The notes beneath the pieces are model-generated. The model did no database searches. It was not told the origin of the DNA and saw only the letters and a list, made by a program, of their open reading frames with translations. The position numbers were made by a program, and so were the translations under genes. 64,000 nt of DNA from Rallus limicola (taxonomy: Eukaryota > Chordata > Aves > Gruiformes > Rallidae), in assembly GCA_022605955.1 (NCBI GenBank), contig JAKCOZ010000082.1:1594940-1658939 (forward strand), given 5' to 3'. Below are positions 9,401 to 18,490 of the stretch, one piece after another (the stretch's first letter is position 1; the number at the start of each line of letters is the position of its first letter).

Positions 9401-12400
9401 ACCTCGCCCAGTACAAAGGCAGCTGGGCTGGGGCGTGTGGGTGAGGAGAGGATGGGGGGAGCTCAACCTGGAGGGGAATGTTGCCAAAATTCCCGTGGTT
9501 TTTTCCCCCCCCCCATTCCTACCCCCTTGTTTTGGCTGAGTGAGTCCTTCTGGTCTCCAACCACTTGAGCATCTCTCCCAGATCCAGGCAGGGGTGAGGA
9601 TGTGGCAGGCTCGGCGCAGGTACCAGGAGAGGCTGCGCTACCTCAGGCAGAACGTGAGTGGTGGGACAGGGGGTAAAACAGCTCCTTAGAGCATGTCACT
9701 GTCTGTGGGGATGGAGGGAGGGCGGGGGGGTGGTCCTGAGTGCTGGGATGGAGGGGGGGGACGACACAGTCCTGAGTGTGGGGATGGAGGGGGGCGGGAA
9801 ACGGTCCTGAGTGCGGGGATGGACGGAGGGGGGGACCTGGTCCTGAGCGTGGGGATGGGGGGGGACAGGGACAGACACATGACACGGTCCTGAGTGTGGG
9901 GATGGAGGGGGGGGGGGGTGGAGACATGGTCCTGAGTGTGGGGGTGGAGACATGGTCCTGAGTGTGGGGGTGGAGACATGGTCCTGAGTGTGGGGGTGGA
10001 GACATGGTCCTGAGTGTGGGGGTGGAGACATGGTCCTGAGTGTGGGGGTGGAGACATGGTCCTGAGTGTGGGGGTGGAGACATGGTCCTGAGTGTGGGGG
10101 TGGAGACATGGTCCTGAGTGTGGGGGTGGAGACATGGTCCTGAGTGTGGGGGTGGAGACATGGTCCTGAGTGTGGGGGTGGAGACACGGTCCTGAGTGTG
10201 GGGGCGGGAAACGGTCCTGAGTGCGGGGATGGACGGAGGGGGGGACCTGGTCCTGAGCGTGGGGATGGGGGGGGACAGGGACAGACACATGACACGGTCC
10301 TGAGTGTGGGGATGGAGGGGGGGGGGGGGTGGAGACATGGTCCTGAGTGTGGGGGTGGAGACATGGTCCTGAGTGTGGGGGTGGAGACATGGTCCTGAGT
10401 GTGGGGGTGGAGACATGGTCCTGAGTGTGGGGGTGGAGACATGGTCCTGAGTGTGGGGGTGGAGACATGGTCCTGAGTGTGGGGGTGGAGACATGGTCCT
10501 GAGTGTGGGGGTGGAGACATGGTCCTGAGTGTGGGGGTGGAGACATGGTCCTGAGTGTGGGGGTGGAGACACGGTCCTGAGTGTGGGGGTGGAGACACGG
10601 TCCTGAGTGTGGGGGTGGAGACACGGTCCTGAGTGTGGGGATGGAGGGGGGGGGGGTGGAGACACGGTCCTGAGTGTGGGGATGGAGGGGGGGGGGAGGA
10701 GACACGGTCCTGAGTGTGGGGATGGAGGGGGGGGGGTGGAGACACGGTCCTGAGTGTGGGGATGGAGCGGGGGGGGAGGAGACACGGTCCTGAGTGTGGG
10801 GATGGAGGGGGGGGGGTGGAGACACGGTCCTGAGCGTGGGGATGGAGGGGGGGGGGGGGGGGACACGGTCCTGAGTGCTGGGATGGAGGGGGGGCGGGAC
10901 GCGGTCCTGAGTGCGGGGATGGAGGGGGGGCGGGACGCGGTCCTGAGTGTGGGGATGGAGGGGGGGGGGGGGACGCAGTCCTGAATGTGGGGATGGAGGC
11001 AGGGGGACGGGACACGGTCCTGAGTGTGGGGATGGGAGGGGGGGGACATGACACACGGTCCTGAGCGTGGGGATAGGGGGGGTCACAGTCCTGAGCGCAG
11101 GGATGGAGGGGTGGGAGGGCCCTGAGCATGGTGTGGGGAGAGTCCTACCTCCCTGAGTGCTGGTGGTGTGGCTGGAGGGAGAGATGGGATGGAAAAGGTG
11201 GCTGGTGGGTCTGGAAGCCAAATTAAATCTGGCTTTGTAAAGCGTGAGGGAAGGACACACCAAAACCCAACGTGGGCTTTGAGGTGCCTGTTAGAGGAGG
11301 GGGGAAATCTGGCGGGGGGAAAGGGGGAGTTTGGCTGCAGGAAGCAGCTGTGAAGGAGGCTGAAATCCTGCCCCTCCCTCCTGGGTAGTGCAGACCCTCA
11401 GCCCAGCGTTGGCAGGTGCCCAGCAGCAGGAACAGGCTGCTGGGTACCTGGCCAGCGCTCCCCCTCTCTTCCCCCCCACCCCATGTTTTGGGGATGCTGG
11501 GGAGGGGGGAAACATCCCCCATCCTCTTGTTTGTCTTGGCAGATTAAAGCTGTAATTAAAATCCAGGCTTTTGTGCGAGCTAACAAGGCCCGTGGGGATT
11601 ACAGGATGCTGGGTAAGTGTCTGCTCAGCTCTGCTCCCAAGTGGCTCTAATTAATTGGGATGGGGACTCTGCTTCCTCCCTCCTTGGCCCTGCACAGCGA
11701 GGAGGTGGCAGCAGGCTGGCCACCAACGTCCCCATGGAAAGCAGGAGAGCAGCAGAGGCTTGAGGGGAGTCCCTTGGCATCAACTAGAGCAGCCTTGGGG
11801 CTGCTTCTGGAGGCTTCCCAGGAAGGTCCTGCACAGCACAGCCCCGTCTTGGCCTGGGGTTGCAAGAAAATGCTTTTGTTGGGGAGAAGGAGGAGGGATG
11901 GGGTGACCTAGTGAGGTGTTGGGGGTCCCTGGTGGGAGCAACTGCTCTGTCTTCCCTGTGAGTGCTCATGGAGATGTGATGCTCTCCTGCAGTCCATGCC
12001 AGGGACCCGCCTCTGAGTGTTGTCCGGCGCTTCATCCACTTGCTGGAGCAGAGCCAGCACGACTTCTGGGAGGAGTCGGAGGTGCTGCGGCTGCAGGAGG
12101 AGGTGGTGAAGAGGATCCGTGCCAACCAGCAGCTGGAGAGTGACCTGGACCTCATGGACATCAAGATTGGGTTGCTGGTCAAGAACAGGATCACGCTGCA
12201 GGTGGGGAGCGCGGTGCTGGAGGGGGGGACCTCACCCATCTCAGGCTTTGCTGTTGAAGGGGTTGAGGAGCACCAAGGTCCATCTGAGTGTTTCCCTGGA
12301 AGCTGAATGCCAACAGCCACCAACACTTCTCTCTCCTTGCTGGTGTGGCTCCAGGAGGTGGTGTCCCACTGCAAGAAGCTGACCAGGAAGAACAAGGAGC

Positions 12401-15400
12401 AGCTCTCTGAGATGATGTCTGTAGACAAGCAGAAGGGGCTCAAGTCCCTCAGCAAGGAGAAGCGGCAGAAGCTGGAGGCCTACCAGCATCTCTTCTACCT
12501 GCTGCAGGTTGGGGCTGGTGGGGTTCTGCTATGTCCCCCCACAGCTCTGGGAGCAGCGGGAGGGGGACCTCTGCCACCTCGTGACACTTGGTGTTCCCTA
12601 TCCCTGTAGACACAGCCTGGGTACTTGGCCAGGCTGATCTTCCAGATGCCCCAGAACAAATCCACCAAGTTCATGGAGTCGGTGATCTTCACGCTCTACA
12701 ACTACGCATCCAACCCCCGGGAGGCCTATCTGCTGCTCCAGCTCTTCAAAGCAGCGCTGCAGGAGGAGATCAGGTGGGTGCACAGGGTGCCCTGGGCTTG
12801 GGGGACAGGTCTGGGGAAAATAGACCAGGGGCATCAGCATGGGCACAGTTATCTCCTCTGCTGATCCATCCCCTTCATCCCCTTCATGTCTCTCTCTTCC
12901 CAGGTCCAAGGTGGACCATGTCCATGACATCCTGACCGGGAATGCCACGGTGATCCGGCTGGTGGTCAGCTTCTACCGCAGCGCCCGGGGGCAGAACGCC
13001 CTGAGGCAGATCCTGGGTGGGCCAGTACAGGAGGTCTTGCAGGACAAGACCCTCAGCATCCGCACCAACCCCGTGGAGATCTACAAGGCGTGGATCAACC
13101 AGACCGAGTCGCAGAGCGGGCAGAAAAGGTGAGAGACACCCTGGGCAGAGGAGGCTTAATCCAACCATGGGGTGATGGGAACTGGGATGGTGATGGTGAC
13201 CTTGTCTCCTACCCATAGCAAGCTCCCATACGAGGTGAGCCCTGAGCAGGCTCTTAGCCACCCCGAGGTCCAGAGGCGACTGGATATTTCCATCTGCAAC
13301 CTCCTCACCATGACAGACAAGTTTGTCTCTGCCATCACCTCCTCCGTGGAGAAGATCCCGTACGTATCTTGATGACCACTCCATTTCTGAGAGCTTCACT
13401 GCTGGCATCAACGTGGTAAAAGCTGAGCTTTGAGGTGATCTTGGAGGATGGAGATTCCTCCTTGGGGTTCCTGGGCTGGCAGCAGGGGAGGGGAAGGGAG
13501 CTGTGTCCTCCTATGGACTCCTCTGTTGCCCCAAGGCTGGGGGCTTGCTGCTTCTTGGGTGATGGGTAGTACAGGGTGGGGCAGGGTGGCTGAACCTGTG
13601 TTGACCCACATGCTGACAGACCTCTCCTGCCCTCTCCTCAGCTATGGGATGCGCTACGTGGCCAAAATCTTGAGGACATCCTTGGTGGAGAAATTCCCCA
13701 AGGCCTCAGCAGAGGAGATTGACAAGGTACCCCAGGACTTGGTGGGGGTCTGCATGGCTTGGTGGGGTTCAGCCATGCGTGGTTGAACGTGTGAAGGGCA
13801 AATAAGTCAACCCTGGGCAACCTTGTGTAGATCCAGGCCTGGAGGTTGGTGGCCCTGAATGTGGCAGCAGAGTTGGAACTGTGTGGACCTTGGGGGGTGG
13901 AGTGGGACCTTTCCAGCCACCTTCAAATCAATGTTTTCCTCAAGCCTCTAAGGAAACACCGACAGTGGTGTCCATGCTGATGTCCCCTCTGAGAGGTCCC
14001 ACCAGGATGAAACAACATCCCCTGCCAAGCTACCACCTCCTCAGGCACTGCCCTACGTGCTTCCCCCAACACCCAGCCTGTCTCATGCTCTAGGTTGTGG
14101 GCCACCTGCTCTACTACCGCTTCATGAACCCAGCAGTGGTGGCCCCTGATGGCTTTGATGTTGTGGACATCTCAGCTGGGGTGACCCTGCACCCCGACCA
14201 GCGCCGCAGCCTGGGCTCCATCGCCAAGGTGCTGCAGCACGCGGCCACCCACAAGGTGTTCGATGGGGAGAACAGGCATCTCTGCGGGGTCAACCGCTAC
14301 CTGGAGGACACTCACACCAAGTTCAGGTGGGCACCGGGATGGTGTTGGGGTGGGAGGGTGGCTGTGGGGGTGGGGGGCAGGGTTTTTGGGGTGGGGGCTG
14401 AGCGAAGAGGTTCTCCTTCTCTGCAGGAGGTTCATCTCCGCTGCCTGCAGCGTCCCTGAGCCTGAAGAGAGGTTTAATGTGGATGAGTACTCAGAGATGG
14501 TGGCGGTGGCCAAACCCGTCATCTACATCACCGTGGGGGAGCTGATCAACACACACAAGGTATGGGCAAAGAGCTCCTGTAGGCTCTGTTCCTCCTGCTC
14601 CCACCTCCTGGTCTTCCTGCTGTGTTCCATTCCATCATCCTCCATAACCTGTGCCCACCACAGCTTCTCCTGGCTTCGTTTTGGGGTCTCTTTCTCCTTT
14701 TTAAGCCAGCAAACAATCCAGATTCTGATGATTGTCCACTGCTTGTCCATCCCTGGACCTCACAACAGTGTTTCCCCTCTGACACAGTGTTGTTCCCAAC
14801 TGGCCTTTGCTCCCTGCTCCCTTCTGTGCCCCTTTGCTGCTCACTCTCCTTCCTTGCACCATCCAGCTCCTGCTCGAGCACCAGGACTCCATTGCTCCCC
14901 ACCACGGAGATCCCCTGCATGAACTTCTAGAAGATCTTGATGAGCTTCCTACAGTCCAGTCCCTTGTTGGTAGGTAGAGCTCTGGAGCCTACCACCCACC
15001 CCAGCAGGAGGAGGATGGACATGGGGATGGCTGCTCTTGCTGCATGGCTTTGGGCATGGGGCATCCAGCCCTCCTGAGCCCCCATGAGGCTACTTGGGGT
15101 GTCTCTACCCTTGCAGGGGAGAGCATCGCCGGTCCAGCAGGCAGCAGCACTGAGCAGGCGCTCTCCCAGCTCAGCAAAATGGAGATCTCCCTCACCCTCA
15201 CCAGCAAGGTGGTGCCCATGGCCAGCAGTGAGGAGAGCGACACGAGGAGCTTGTTGTTGAGGTGAGGATGGGCTTCAGGGGAGGTCACTGGGGTTGGCAT
15301 GCTGATTGGGATGCTCAAGGTGTGAGGGAAGAAACCATAGGGAGGCAACTGGTGGATGAGGATGATGGTCTGGAGAAGATGCTTGATGTCTCTTTCTGGT

Positions 15401-17333
15401 CTTCAGCACCAAGCAGATGCTGGTGGATGTGATCCAGTCCCAGCCAGGAGATTCCCTCCCGGAGATCCTGTGGACGCCGGCCTCAGAGCATGAGGTGGGA
15501 TGTGTGAGGCTGCTGCTGGGGATGAGCTAAAAACCTTCTTGGAAGGTTTCTCTTTCTTCATTCCTGGCAAAAGAGCCCTCAGCAGAAAGCTGCATGGTTC
15601 CTCACAGAGCTTTGGCCACCATGCTTATGCTCCAGAGGTGGCTGGGCTCTGTTTTTTTTGAGAAAGTCCATATTTTGGGCCAGGAGAGACTCTTCACCAA
15701 AGTGTCTTTGTGGTCTTTGATGGCTCCATCTCCTGGGGTCCCATCCCAGCTGCTCACCGGTCTCACTCCCCTCTCATCCCCAGGAAGCTGCCCACAACCA
15801 CCTCATGAGCAGGAGGGCGCTGCAGGATGCCCAGACCCCCACCAAGCTGAAACGCAACCGCTCCTTGGCTGCCAACAGCCAGCTCTCCATGGAGGAGAAG
15901 AAGCGCAAGATCATCCGCAACCTGCGGCGCCTGGAGACCCTGGGGCTGGTGGACTCTGCCCACCAGTACCAGGAGCTCATCAACGAGCTGGCCAAGGTAG
16001 GCTTGGAGGGGAGGACACACACACACACACACTGAGGCAGGAAGTCACCTCTCTCAAACCCACCTGAGATACCTCTCCAGTGCTCAGAGTGACTTACATG
16101 GGCTTTCTCATATGGCTTTGTGTGTCCTCCAGGACATCTGCAACCAGAGGCGGCACCGGCAGCACCGCAGAGCGGAGCTCCTGAAGCTCAGGCAGACTCT
16201 GCAGGGCCTCAATGCCAAGACCTCCTTTTATGAGGACCAGGTTGATTACTACAACCAGTACATCAAGACCTGCCTCGACAACCTGGCAGCCAGCAGCAAG
16301 TATGGTCCTTTTTTACCAAAAAAAACCCCAAATAATAAAAAAGTTCATAATATATAATTATTAGTGAGCCTTGGAGATGTTGGGGAAGGGGGTTTGGGTG
16401 GTCATGGGTGGCTGGGGACCAAATCTGAGTCTGTGTGTGTGTGGTTCCTTCTCTTCAAGGGTCAGCAGGAAGAACAAGAAGCTGCCGTCGCTGCGCTACA
16501 CAGCGTCCCGGCTCTTGGAGAAGGGGGTGCTGCTGGAGATTGAGGACTTGCCCCAGAGCCAGTATGTAGCCACCATCCCCCACTGGTCCATGTGATGAGT
16601 TATTTCAGGTCAAAGCTTGGGTGTGGGTAGAGTTGAAACAGCCTGGGAGAAGGGCACACGTGTGGGTCCATCATCATCCTCCCAAAGATGGGGGCGAGTT
16701 ATGGAGAGCGGAGGAAGGCTGGGATTTGGAGGGGGCTTTTGGGTGTATGCACAGGTGGGCCAGCTCTATTGGGTTGGGGAGCCCACTCTGGGGTTGGGTT
16801 TAAGCCATGAAGCCCCTTTTGGGTAGCAGATGGCTCCTTCCCTCTAGGTTCAGGAACGTGATCTTTGACATCATCCCCTGTGAGGAGCCGGGCAGGTTCC
16901 AGGTGAAAGCCCAATTCATGGGGATCGACATGGAGCGGTTCCAGCTGCACTACCAGGTGGGGAACCCATCCTGGGGGTGGAGGGGGGGGGTTTTGCTGGT
17001 GCCCCAGTGAGGGGAGGGCAACCTGAGGGTGCTGGGGGGGGGGTGGGGTGGGTGATGTCCCCACACCTACCTGGTTTTGGGAGGGACTTGGATCCCTCCC
17101 CTGAGCCACCTGGTGTTGTGTCACCCTGATGCAAACCCAGCTCTGTGGGGTGTGATGGAGGAGGGGGGGAACACACACGGTGTGGGGGCTGGTGGTGGTG
17201 ACCATCCCCTCTGCCCCAGGACCTGCTGCAGCTGCAGTACGAGGGTGTAGCTGTCATGAAGATGTTTGATAAGGCCAAGGTCAACGTCAACCTGCTCATC
17301 TTCCTACTCAACAAGAAGTTCTTCAAGAAGTAA
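453..17333 (+). CDS. IQGAP3: IQGAP3, Ras GTPase-activating-like scaffold protein (38 coding exons)
   Basis: IQGAP proteins are cytoplasmic/cortical scaffolds that bind actin through the CH domain, calmodulin and myosin light chains through IQ motifs, and GTP-bound Rac1/Cdc42 through a GAP-related domain that lacks GAP activity. IQGAP3 is the paralogue linked to proliferation. Spliced translation follows the human protein along its whole length. Paralogue-specific stretches decide IQGAP3 over IQGAP1/2, for example GQEELFVAVEMLSAV in exon 13, ALGMAAINQAIKEGKAAQT in exon 17 and the final LLIFLLNKKFFKK. My exon lengths sum to 4,908 nt after discounting two surplus bases in exon 3, giving 1,635 residues. 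All 37 introns are GT-AG and every phase joins. As written, exon 3 is frameshifted, so the literal reading frame would stop there; the rest looks under full constraint. Exons are itemised in the domain entries. Confidence 0.97.
488..785 (+). repeat. 17-bp minisatellite in IQGAP3 intron 1
   Basis: About 17 head-to-tail copies of GGGCTTGGGGGCCCTGA, occasionally 16 or 18 bp, begin 16 bp after the exon 1 donor. Copies are nearly identical, which indicates recent homogenisation. Each unit contains the palindrome GGGCCC or GGGGCCC. The rest of intron 1 (786-1142) is unique G/C-rich sequence with no feature I can name. Confidence 0.95.
1143..1230 (+). CDS. IQGAP3: IQGAP3 exon 2, start of calponin-homology domain
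   Basis: The exon encodes LTADEMDEQRRQNVAYQYLC and RLEEAK, the conserved N-terminal helix that precedes and opens the CH domain. The acceptor CCCCAG ends at 1142 and the donor GTAGGG begins at 1231, splitting an arginine codon that exon 3 completes (CG|C) before WMETCLREEL. Confidence 0.95.
1668..1826 (+). pseudogene. IQGAP3: IQGAP3 exon 3, CH domain, with two +1 frameshifts
   Basis: Homology to the IQGAP3 CH domain runs through three frames within one exon. WMETCLREELPPP is read from 1669. After a run of ten C (1699-1708), TQLEESLCNGVLLAKLGHC and FAPTVVP continue in the next frame from 1709. After 1787, LKKIYDRDQARYK continues in the third frame to 1826. The exon is 159 nt where 157 are needed. 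Literal translation reaches a stop (TAA, 1732-1734) about 21 codons in. Because both splice sites and all 37 other exons are intact, sequencing or assembly error is the likelier cause, but a real disruption cannot be excluded. I use the pseudogene type only to flag the broken frame, not to claim the gene is dead. Confidence 0.85.
2132..3539 (+). CDS. IQGAP3: IQGAP3 exons 4-7, rest of CH domain and first linker
   Basis: Exon 4 (2132-2209) encodes AAGLHFRHTDNINYWRDALQ and on to LPS. Exon 5 (2802-2878) encodes IFYPETTDIYDKKNMPRVVY and CIHAL. Exon 6 (3038-3105) encodes SLYLFKLGLAPQIQDLSGKV. Exon 7 (3426-3539) encodes EEINNMKRELEKYGLQLPAF and GGILAKELSVDEAA. Together with exons 2-3 they make the actin-binding CH domain (roughly residues 30-160) and the segment leading to the IQGAP repeats. 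The exon 5 reading IFYPETT resembles IQGAP1 more than the human IQGAP3 TFFPETT; the rest of the protein is IQGAP3-like. Confidence 0.96.
2255..2775. repeat. C-rich minisatellite in IQGAP3 intron 4
   Basis: About a dozen imperfect copies of a 36-46 bp unit built on CTCTTTGGC, CGCCATCCTC and GTGGACCCCCCCC. Unit length varies mainly in the C runs and in a GATGACA insertion present in some copies. The array occupies almost the whole of the intron between exons 4 and 5. Confidence 0.93.
3740..3960. repeat. 35-bp G-rich minisatellite in IQGAP3 intron 7
   Basis: About six near-identical copies of a 35-bp unit containing GATGTTGGGATGGGCTTTGG and a GGGGGAGAGGGG joint. The flanks (3,650-3,740 and 3,960-4,050) hold more degraded copies. 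Runs of four or more G on the sense strand give quadruplex potential in the pre-mRNA. Confidence 0.93.
4275..7366 (+). CDS. IQGAP3: IQGAP3 exons 8-17, IQGAP internal repeats
   Basis: Coding exons are 8: 4275-4453; 9: 4778-4856; 10: 5139-5302; 11: 5494-5581; 12: 5741-5904; 13: 6036-6196; 14: 6363-6487; 15: 6662-6825; 16: 7021-7111; 17: 7199-7366. They encode residues about 200-660, the coiled-coil/IQGAP repeat region used for dimerisation and partner binding. The repeat signature recurs as an alanine-rich helix, INxAIxxG, then a leucine-proline segment: VLAINQAVDRG (exon 8), VSRINTAIRRG (exon 12), VRLINEALVQS (exon 15), MAAINQAIKEG (exon 17). Exons 10, 12 and 15 are each 164 nt, consistent with repeat duplication at exon level. 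Exon 9 has two in-frame acceptors nine bases apart (first base 4769 or 4778); 4778 gives the same spacing as the human protein. Confidence 0.96.
7480..7622 (+). CDS. IQGAP3: IQGAP3 exon 18, WW domain
   Basis: The exon encodes LCWICHRLRDGAEFYLNLRS then FEGSWQRP, the WW domain (first Trp in CW, second Trp in SW, about 26 residues apart), followed by LSREEIQ at the donor. It occupies about residues 661-709. The aromatic pair expected in the middle of a WW domain (YY in paralogues) is FY here. In IQGAP1 this region has been reported to bind ERK; the same role in IQGAP3 is inference. Confidence 0.95.
7625..7960 (+). repeat. G-run repeat in IQGAP3 intron 18
   Basis: The stretch consists almost only of A and G plus GGTAAGGG joints, built from GGAAGGGAGGGTAAGGGAGA and shorter variants. 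It starts right after the exon 18 donor and ends about 40 bp before the exon 19 acceptor, so it fills most of the intron. The sense strand has dozens of runs of three or more G separated by one to five bases, a strong G-quadruplex pattern. GGTAAG inside the units also resembles a 5' splice site. Confidence 0.93.
7998..11612 (+). CDS. IQGAP3: IQGAP3 exons 19-22, four IQ motifs
   Basis: Exon 19 is 7998-8168, exon 20 is 9239-9322, exon 21 is 9582-9653 and exon 22 is 11543-11612. Four IQ calmodulin/light-chain sites are visible: VVKLQARLRGFLVRREF (exon 19), TRIQACWRGYRQRRAY (19/20), TKIQAGVRMWQARRRY (20/21) and IKIQAFVRANKARGDY (22). Exon junctions fall at the same place in motifs 2 to 3, as expected from tandem exon duplication. 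They occupy about residues 735-840. Confidence 0.96.
8209..9093 (+). repeat. Second copy of the IQGAP3 3'-end sequence, inside intron 19
   Basis: Two blocks (8,209-8,456 and about 8,886-9,093) match 17,660-17,925 and 17,955-18,172 in the same orientation with few differences, including TTCTTCTGCTGAAGATGTCA, the GGGGTCTGGGCAAGGCA segment and the polyadenylation signal AATAAA (8290-8295). The two blocks are pushed apart by about 430 bp of AT-rich simple sequence where the 3' copy has only about 30 bp. Either this is a local duplication or both are copies of an interspersed element unknown to me. Confidence 0.93.
8456..8890. repeat. AT-rich simple-sequence expansion in intron 19
   Basis: The block is made of (TA)n, TAAAATA and ATAGATAT tracts. 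Within it about 5.7 copies of a 12-bp unit TTGATATTACTA lie at 8,637-8,703. It sits exactly where the two halves of the duplicated segment meet; the matching point of the other copy has only a short TATATA tract (17,925-17,955). Confidence 0.93.
9690..11115. repeat. 26-bp minisatellite with higher-order structure, IQGAP3 intron 21
   Basis: About 50 copies of a unit such as GTCCTGAGTGTGGGGGTGGA plus GACATG (26 bp), with variants carrying G runs (GGGGATGGAGGGGGG) up to about 35 bp. A composite block of irregular units containing GGACAGGGACAGACACATGA occurs twice, at about 9,796-9,925 and 10,204-10,335, each followed by a run of regular 26-bp units, so amplification involved segments of several hundred bases. 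The array makes up about 75% of the intron. Open frames of 470-525 codons exist on the minus strand in all three phases because the unit lacks stop codons; they are not genes. Confidence 0.96.
11993..12507 (+). CDS. IQGAP3: IQGAP3 exons 23-24, linker before the GAP-related domain
   Basis: Exon 23 (11993-12201) encodes PPLSVVRRFIHLLEQSQHDF and continues to LDLMDIKIGLLVKNRITLQ. Exon 24 (12355-12507) encodes EVVSHCKKLTRKNKEQLSEM and KGLKSLSKEKRQKLEAYQ, ending in HLFYLLQ. These are among the most conserved parts of all IQGAPs (about residues 841-962). Confidence 0.97.
12610..14559 (+). CDS. IQGAP3: IQGAP3 exons 25-30, GAP-related domain (GRD)
   Basis: Exons are 25: 12610-12773; 26: 12904-13128; 27: 13219-13359; 28: 13642-13726; 29: 14094-14326; 30: 14427-14559. 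Together they encode about residues 963-1289, the RasGAP-like fold that binds active Rac1/Cdc42. Signatures include QPGYLARLIFQMPQNKSTKF (25), SKLPYEVSPEQALSHPEVQR (27), YGMRYVAKILRTSLVEKFP (28), and GHLLYYRFMNPAVVAPDGFD (29), which holds the RasGAP FLR-type motif in its IQGAP form. Where true RasGAPs have the catalytic arginine finger, exon 26 reads LTGNATVIRLV with threonine, as in the other IQGAPs, so no GAP activity is expected. Confidence 0.97.
13800..13925 (+). mobile_element. Degraded CR1 LINE 3' fragment in intron 28
   Basis: The segment shares the order CAACCTTGTGTAGATCCAGG, CCTGGAGGTTGGTGGCCCTG and GGAACTGTGTGGACC...CCTTTCCAGCC with the better-preserved CR1 tail at 46.8-47.1 kb. It is truncated at both ends and lacks the terminal ATTCTGTG-type repeats. 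Confidence 0.65.
14867..17333 (+). CDS. IQGAP3: IQGAP3 exons 31-38, RasGAP C-terminal domain and stop
   Basis: Exons are 31: 14867-14969; 32: 15117-15261; 33: 15407-15494; 34: 15784-15996; 35: 16133-16299; 36: 16460-16561; 37: 16848-16956; 38: 17220-17333 (stop TAA 17331-17333). They encode about residues 1290-1635. Recognisable stretches are LLLEHQDSIAPHHGDPLHEL (31), SLAANSQLSMEEKKRKIIRN (34), TSFYEDQVDYYNQYIKTCLD (35), RYTASRLLEKGVLLEIEDLP (36), FRNVIFDIIPCEEPGRFQV (37) and LLQLQYEGVAVMKMFDKAKV (38). In IQGAP1 this C-terminal region binds E-cadherin, beta-catenin, CLIP-170 and active GTPases; by homology similar roles are possible. The serine-rich basic patch in exon 34 corresponds to the phosphorylated region of IQGAP1, which is inference. 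Confidence 0.96.
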
Positions 17334-18490
17334 CAGCACTGGGGGGGGTGGGATGGGGGGCAAACCTGCCAAAGAGAAACCTCAGAGCTTGGGGGAGTTG
17401 GGGGGGGGTCCTGGGGTGGTGGGAAGCTGCCACCAGCACCTGGCTTGGGAGAGCAGAGGGCTTGGAGCTGAACACCAGCCCCCCACAACCTTTATGGTGG
17501 AGTTGGCTGGAGCTCACTGTGAGCCCCCCACTATTAGAAGCCTCCCTCCCCCCCCCCCCCCTGCTATGTGCCCCCTGCCACTGCGAGCCCCCCACCATTG
17601 GGAGCTGGTACCCAACCCTGCCCTGGGAAGGCTGTGGGTGCTGCAGCTCTCAAAGCATGCAGGGCTTTGAAAATCATCCCATTTCTGTGGGTGCTTCGGC
17701 TGAGTTAGGTCCTGTGCCTCTCCTGGTGGGGGGTCTGGGCAAGGCATGTGTTTTTAGCCATGAAATAAAGGTATTTAATATATAGAGATAAATTTTTCTT
17801 CTGCTGAAGATGTCAGAATGAAGACTTTCTATGGGAGGAAAGGAGAGTGTAGAGGGAATAATGACTTGTGAAGATGCCCAGGGGCTGTTCTCTCCTAAAT
17901 CAGGGTGCAATAGAAGGTTGATTGCTTTATATATATTTATATATATAAATAATATGTAGATCTATTATTTTTCACTATGACTTTCACCACCTGCTTTCTC
18001 CAAAAAGAAATAGGGGGAAGGATGGCCCAGAGCTGCTGCTGTCCCAGGGATACCTCAGGGGACCAGAGCAGGGACTTCCTTTCATCAGCAACTGCTGGAG
18101 CATCTGGAATGGTGGCTTCACTGTCCCCTCTTTGCTCTAGTGCTTAGTTAGGTTTGAAGTGTGGCCATGGCTGCTTTTAAAGCACTTTCTCCTCTATGTA
18201 AACCCTTCCTTGGGCTGGAAAAGGAGCTGGGACCAGTCCCAGCCTTGTCTCCATCACTGCCTCAGCCCTTAGCACCCTGAGCTGGCTCAACGGTACCCTG
18301 CTAGCTTAGAACCTGGGCTGTGTCTCTTGTCTCTGGGAAGTGAGGTTTGTTTGTCAGTCCTTGATATATATCTATGTTTTTACGGTTTATTTTCTTTCCC
18401 TCCTGTTGTAAAAGCTGCCCCCACCCTCTGCACTGCATCCCAGCCCCACCACCCTCATCCTCTAAATAAATAAATACCTATTAACCAATC
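17334..18490 (+). other. IQGAP3: IQGAP3 3' untranslated region with two polyadenylation signals
   Basis: The region downstream of the stop contains AATAAA at 17764-17769 and overlapping AATAAATAAATA at 18465-18474. The distal one is followed by a GT-rich stretch (CTCTGGGTGATTATTT), the usual downstream element, so I place the end near 18,490. The proximal signal would give a UTR of about 450 nt. The proximal half is shared with intron 19. Confidence 0.7.
17660..18172 (+). repeat. 3'-end copy of the sequence also present in intron 19
   Basis: This block aligns with 8,209-8,456 plus 8,886-9,093 in direct orientation. It contains its own AATAAA (17764-17769) and a short TATATA tract at the point where the intronic copy carries a large AT expansion. 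The two copies lie about 9.2 kb apart. Confidence 0.92.

Noticed and set aside
9643..11263. Three overlapping minus-strand open frames of 468-525 codons
   Set aside because: They follow a stop-free 26-bp repeat through all three phases and lie in an IQGAP3 intron; the composition is pure repeat translation.
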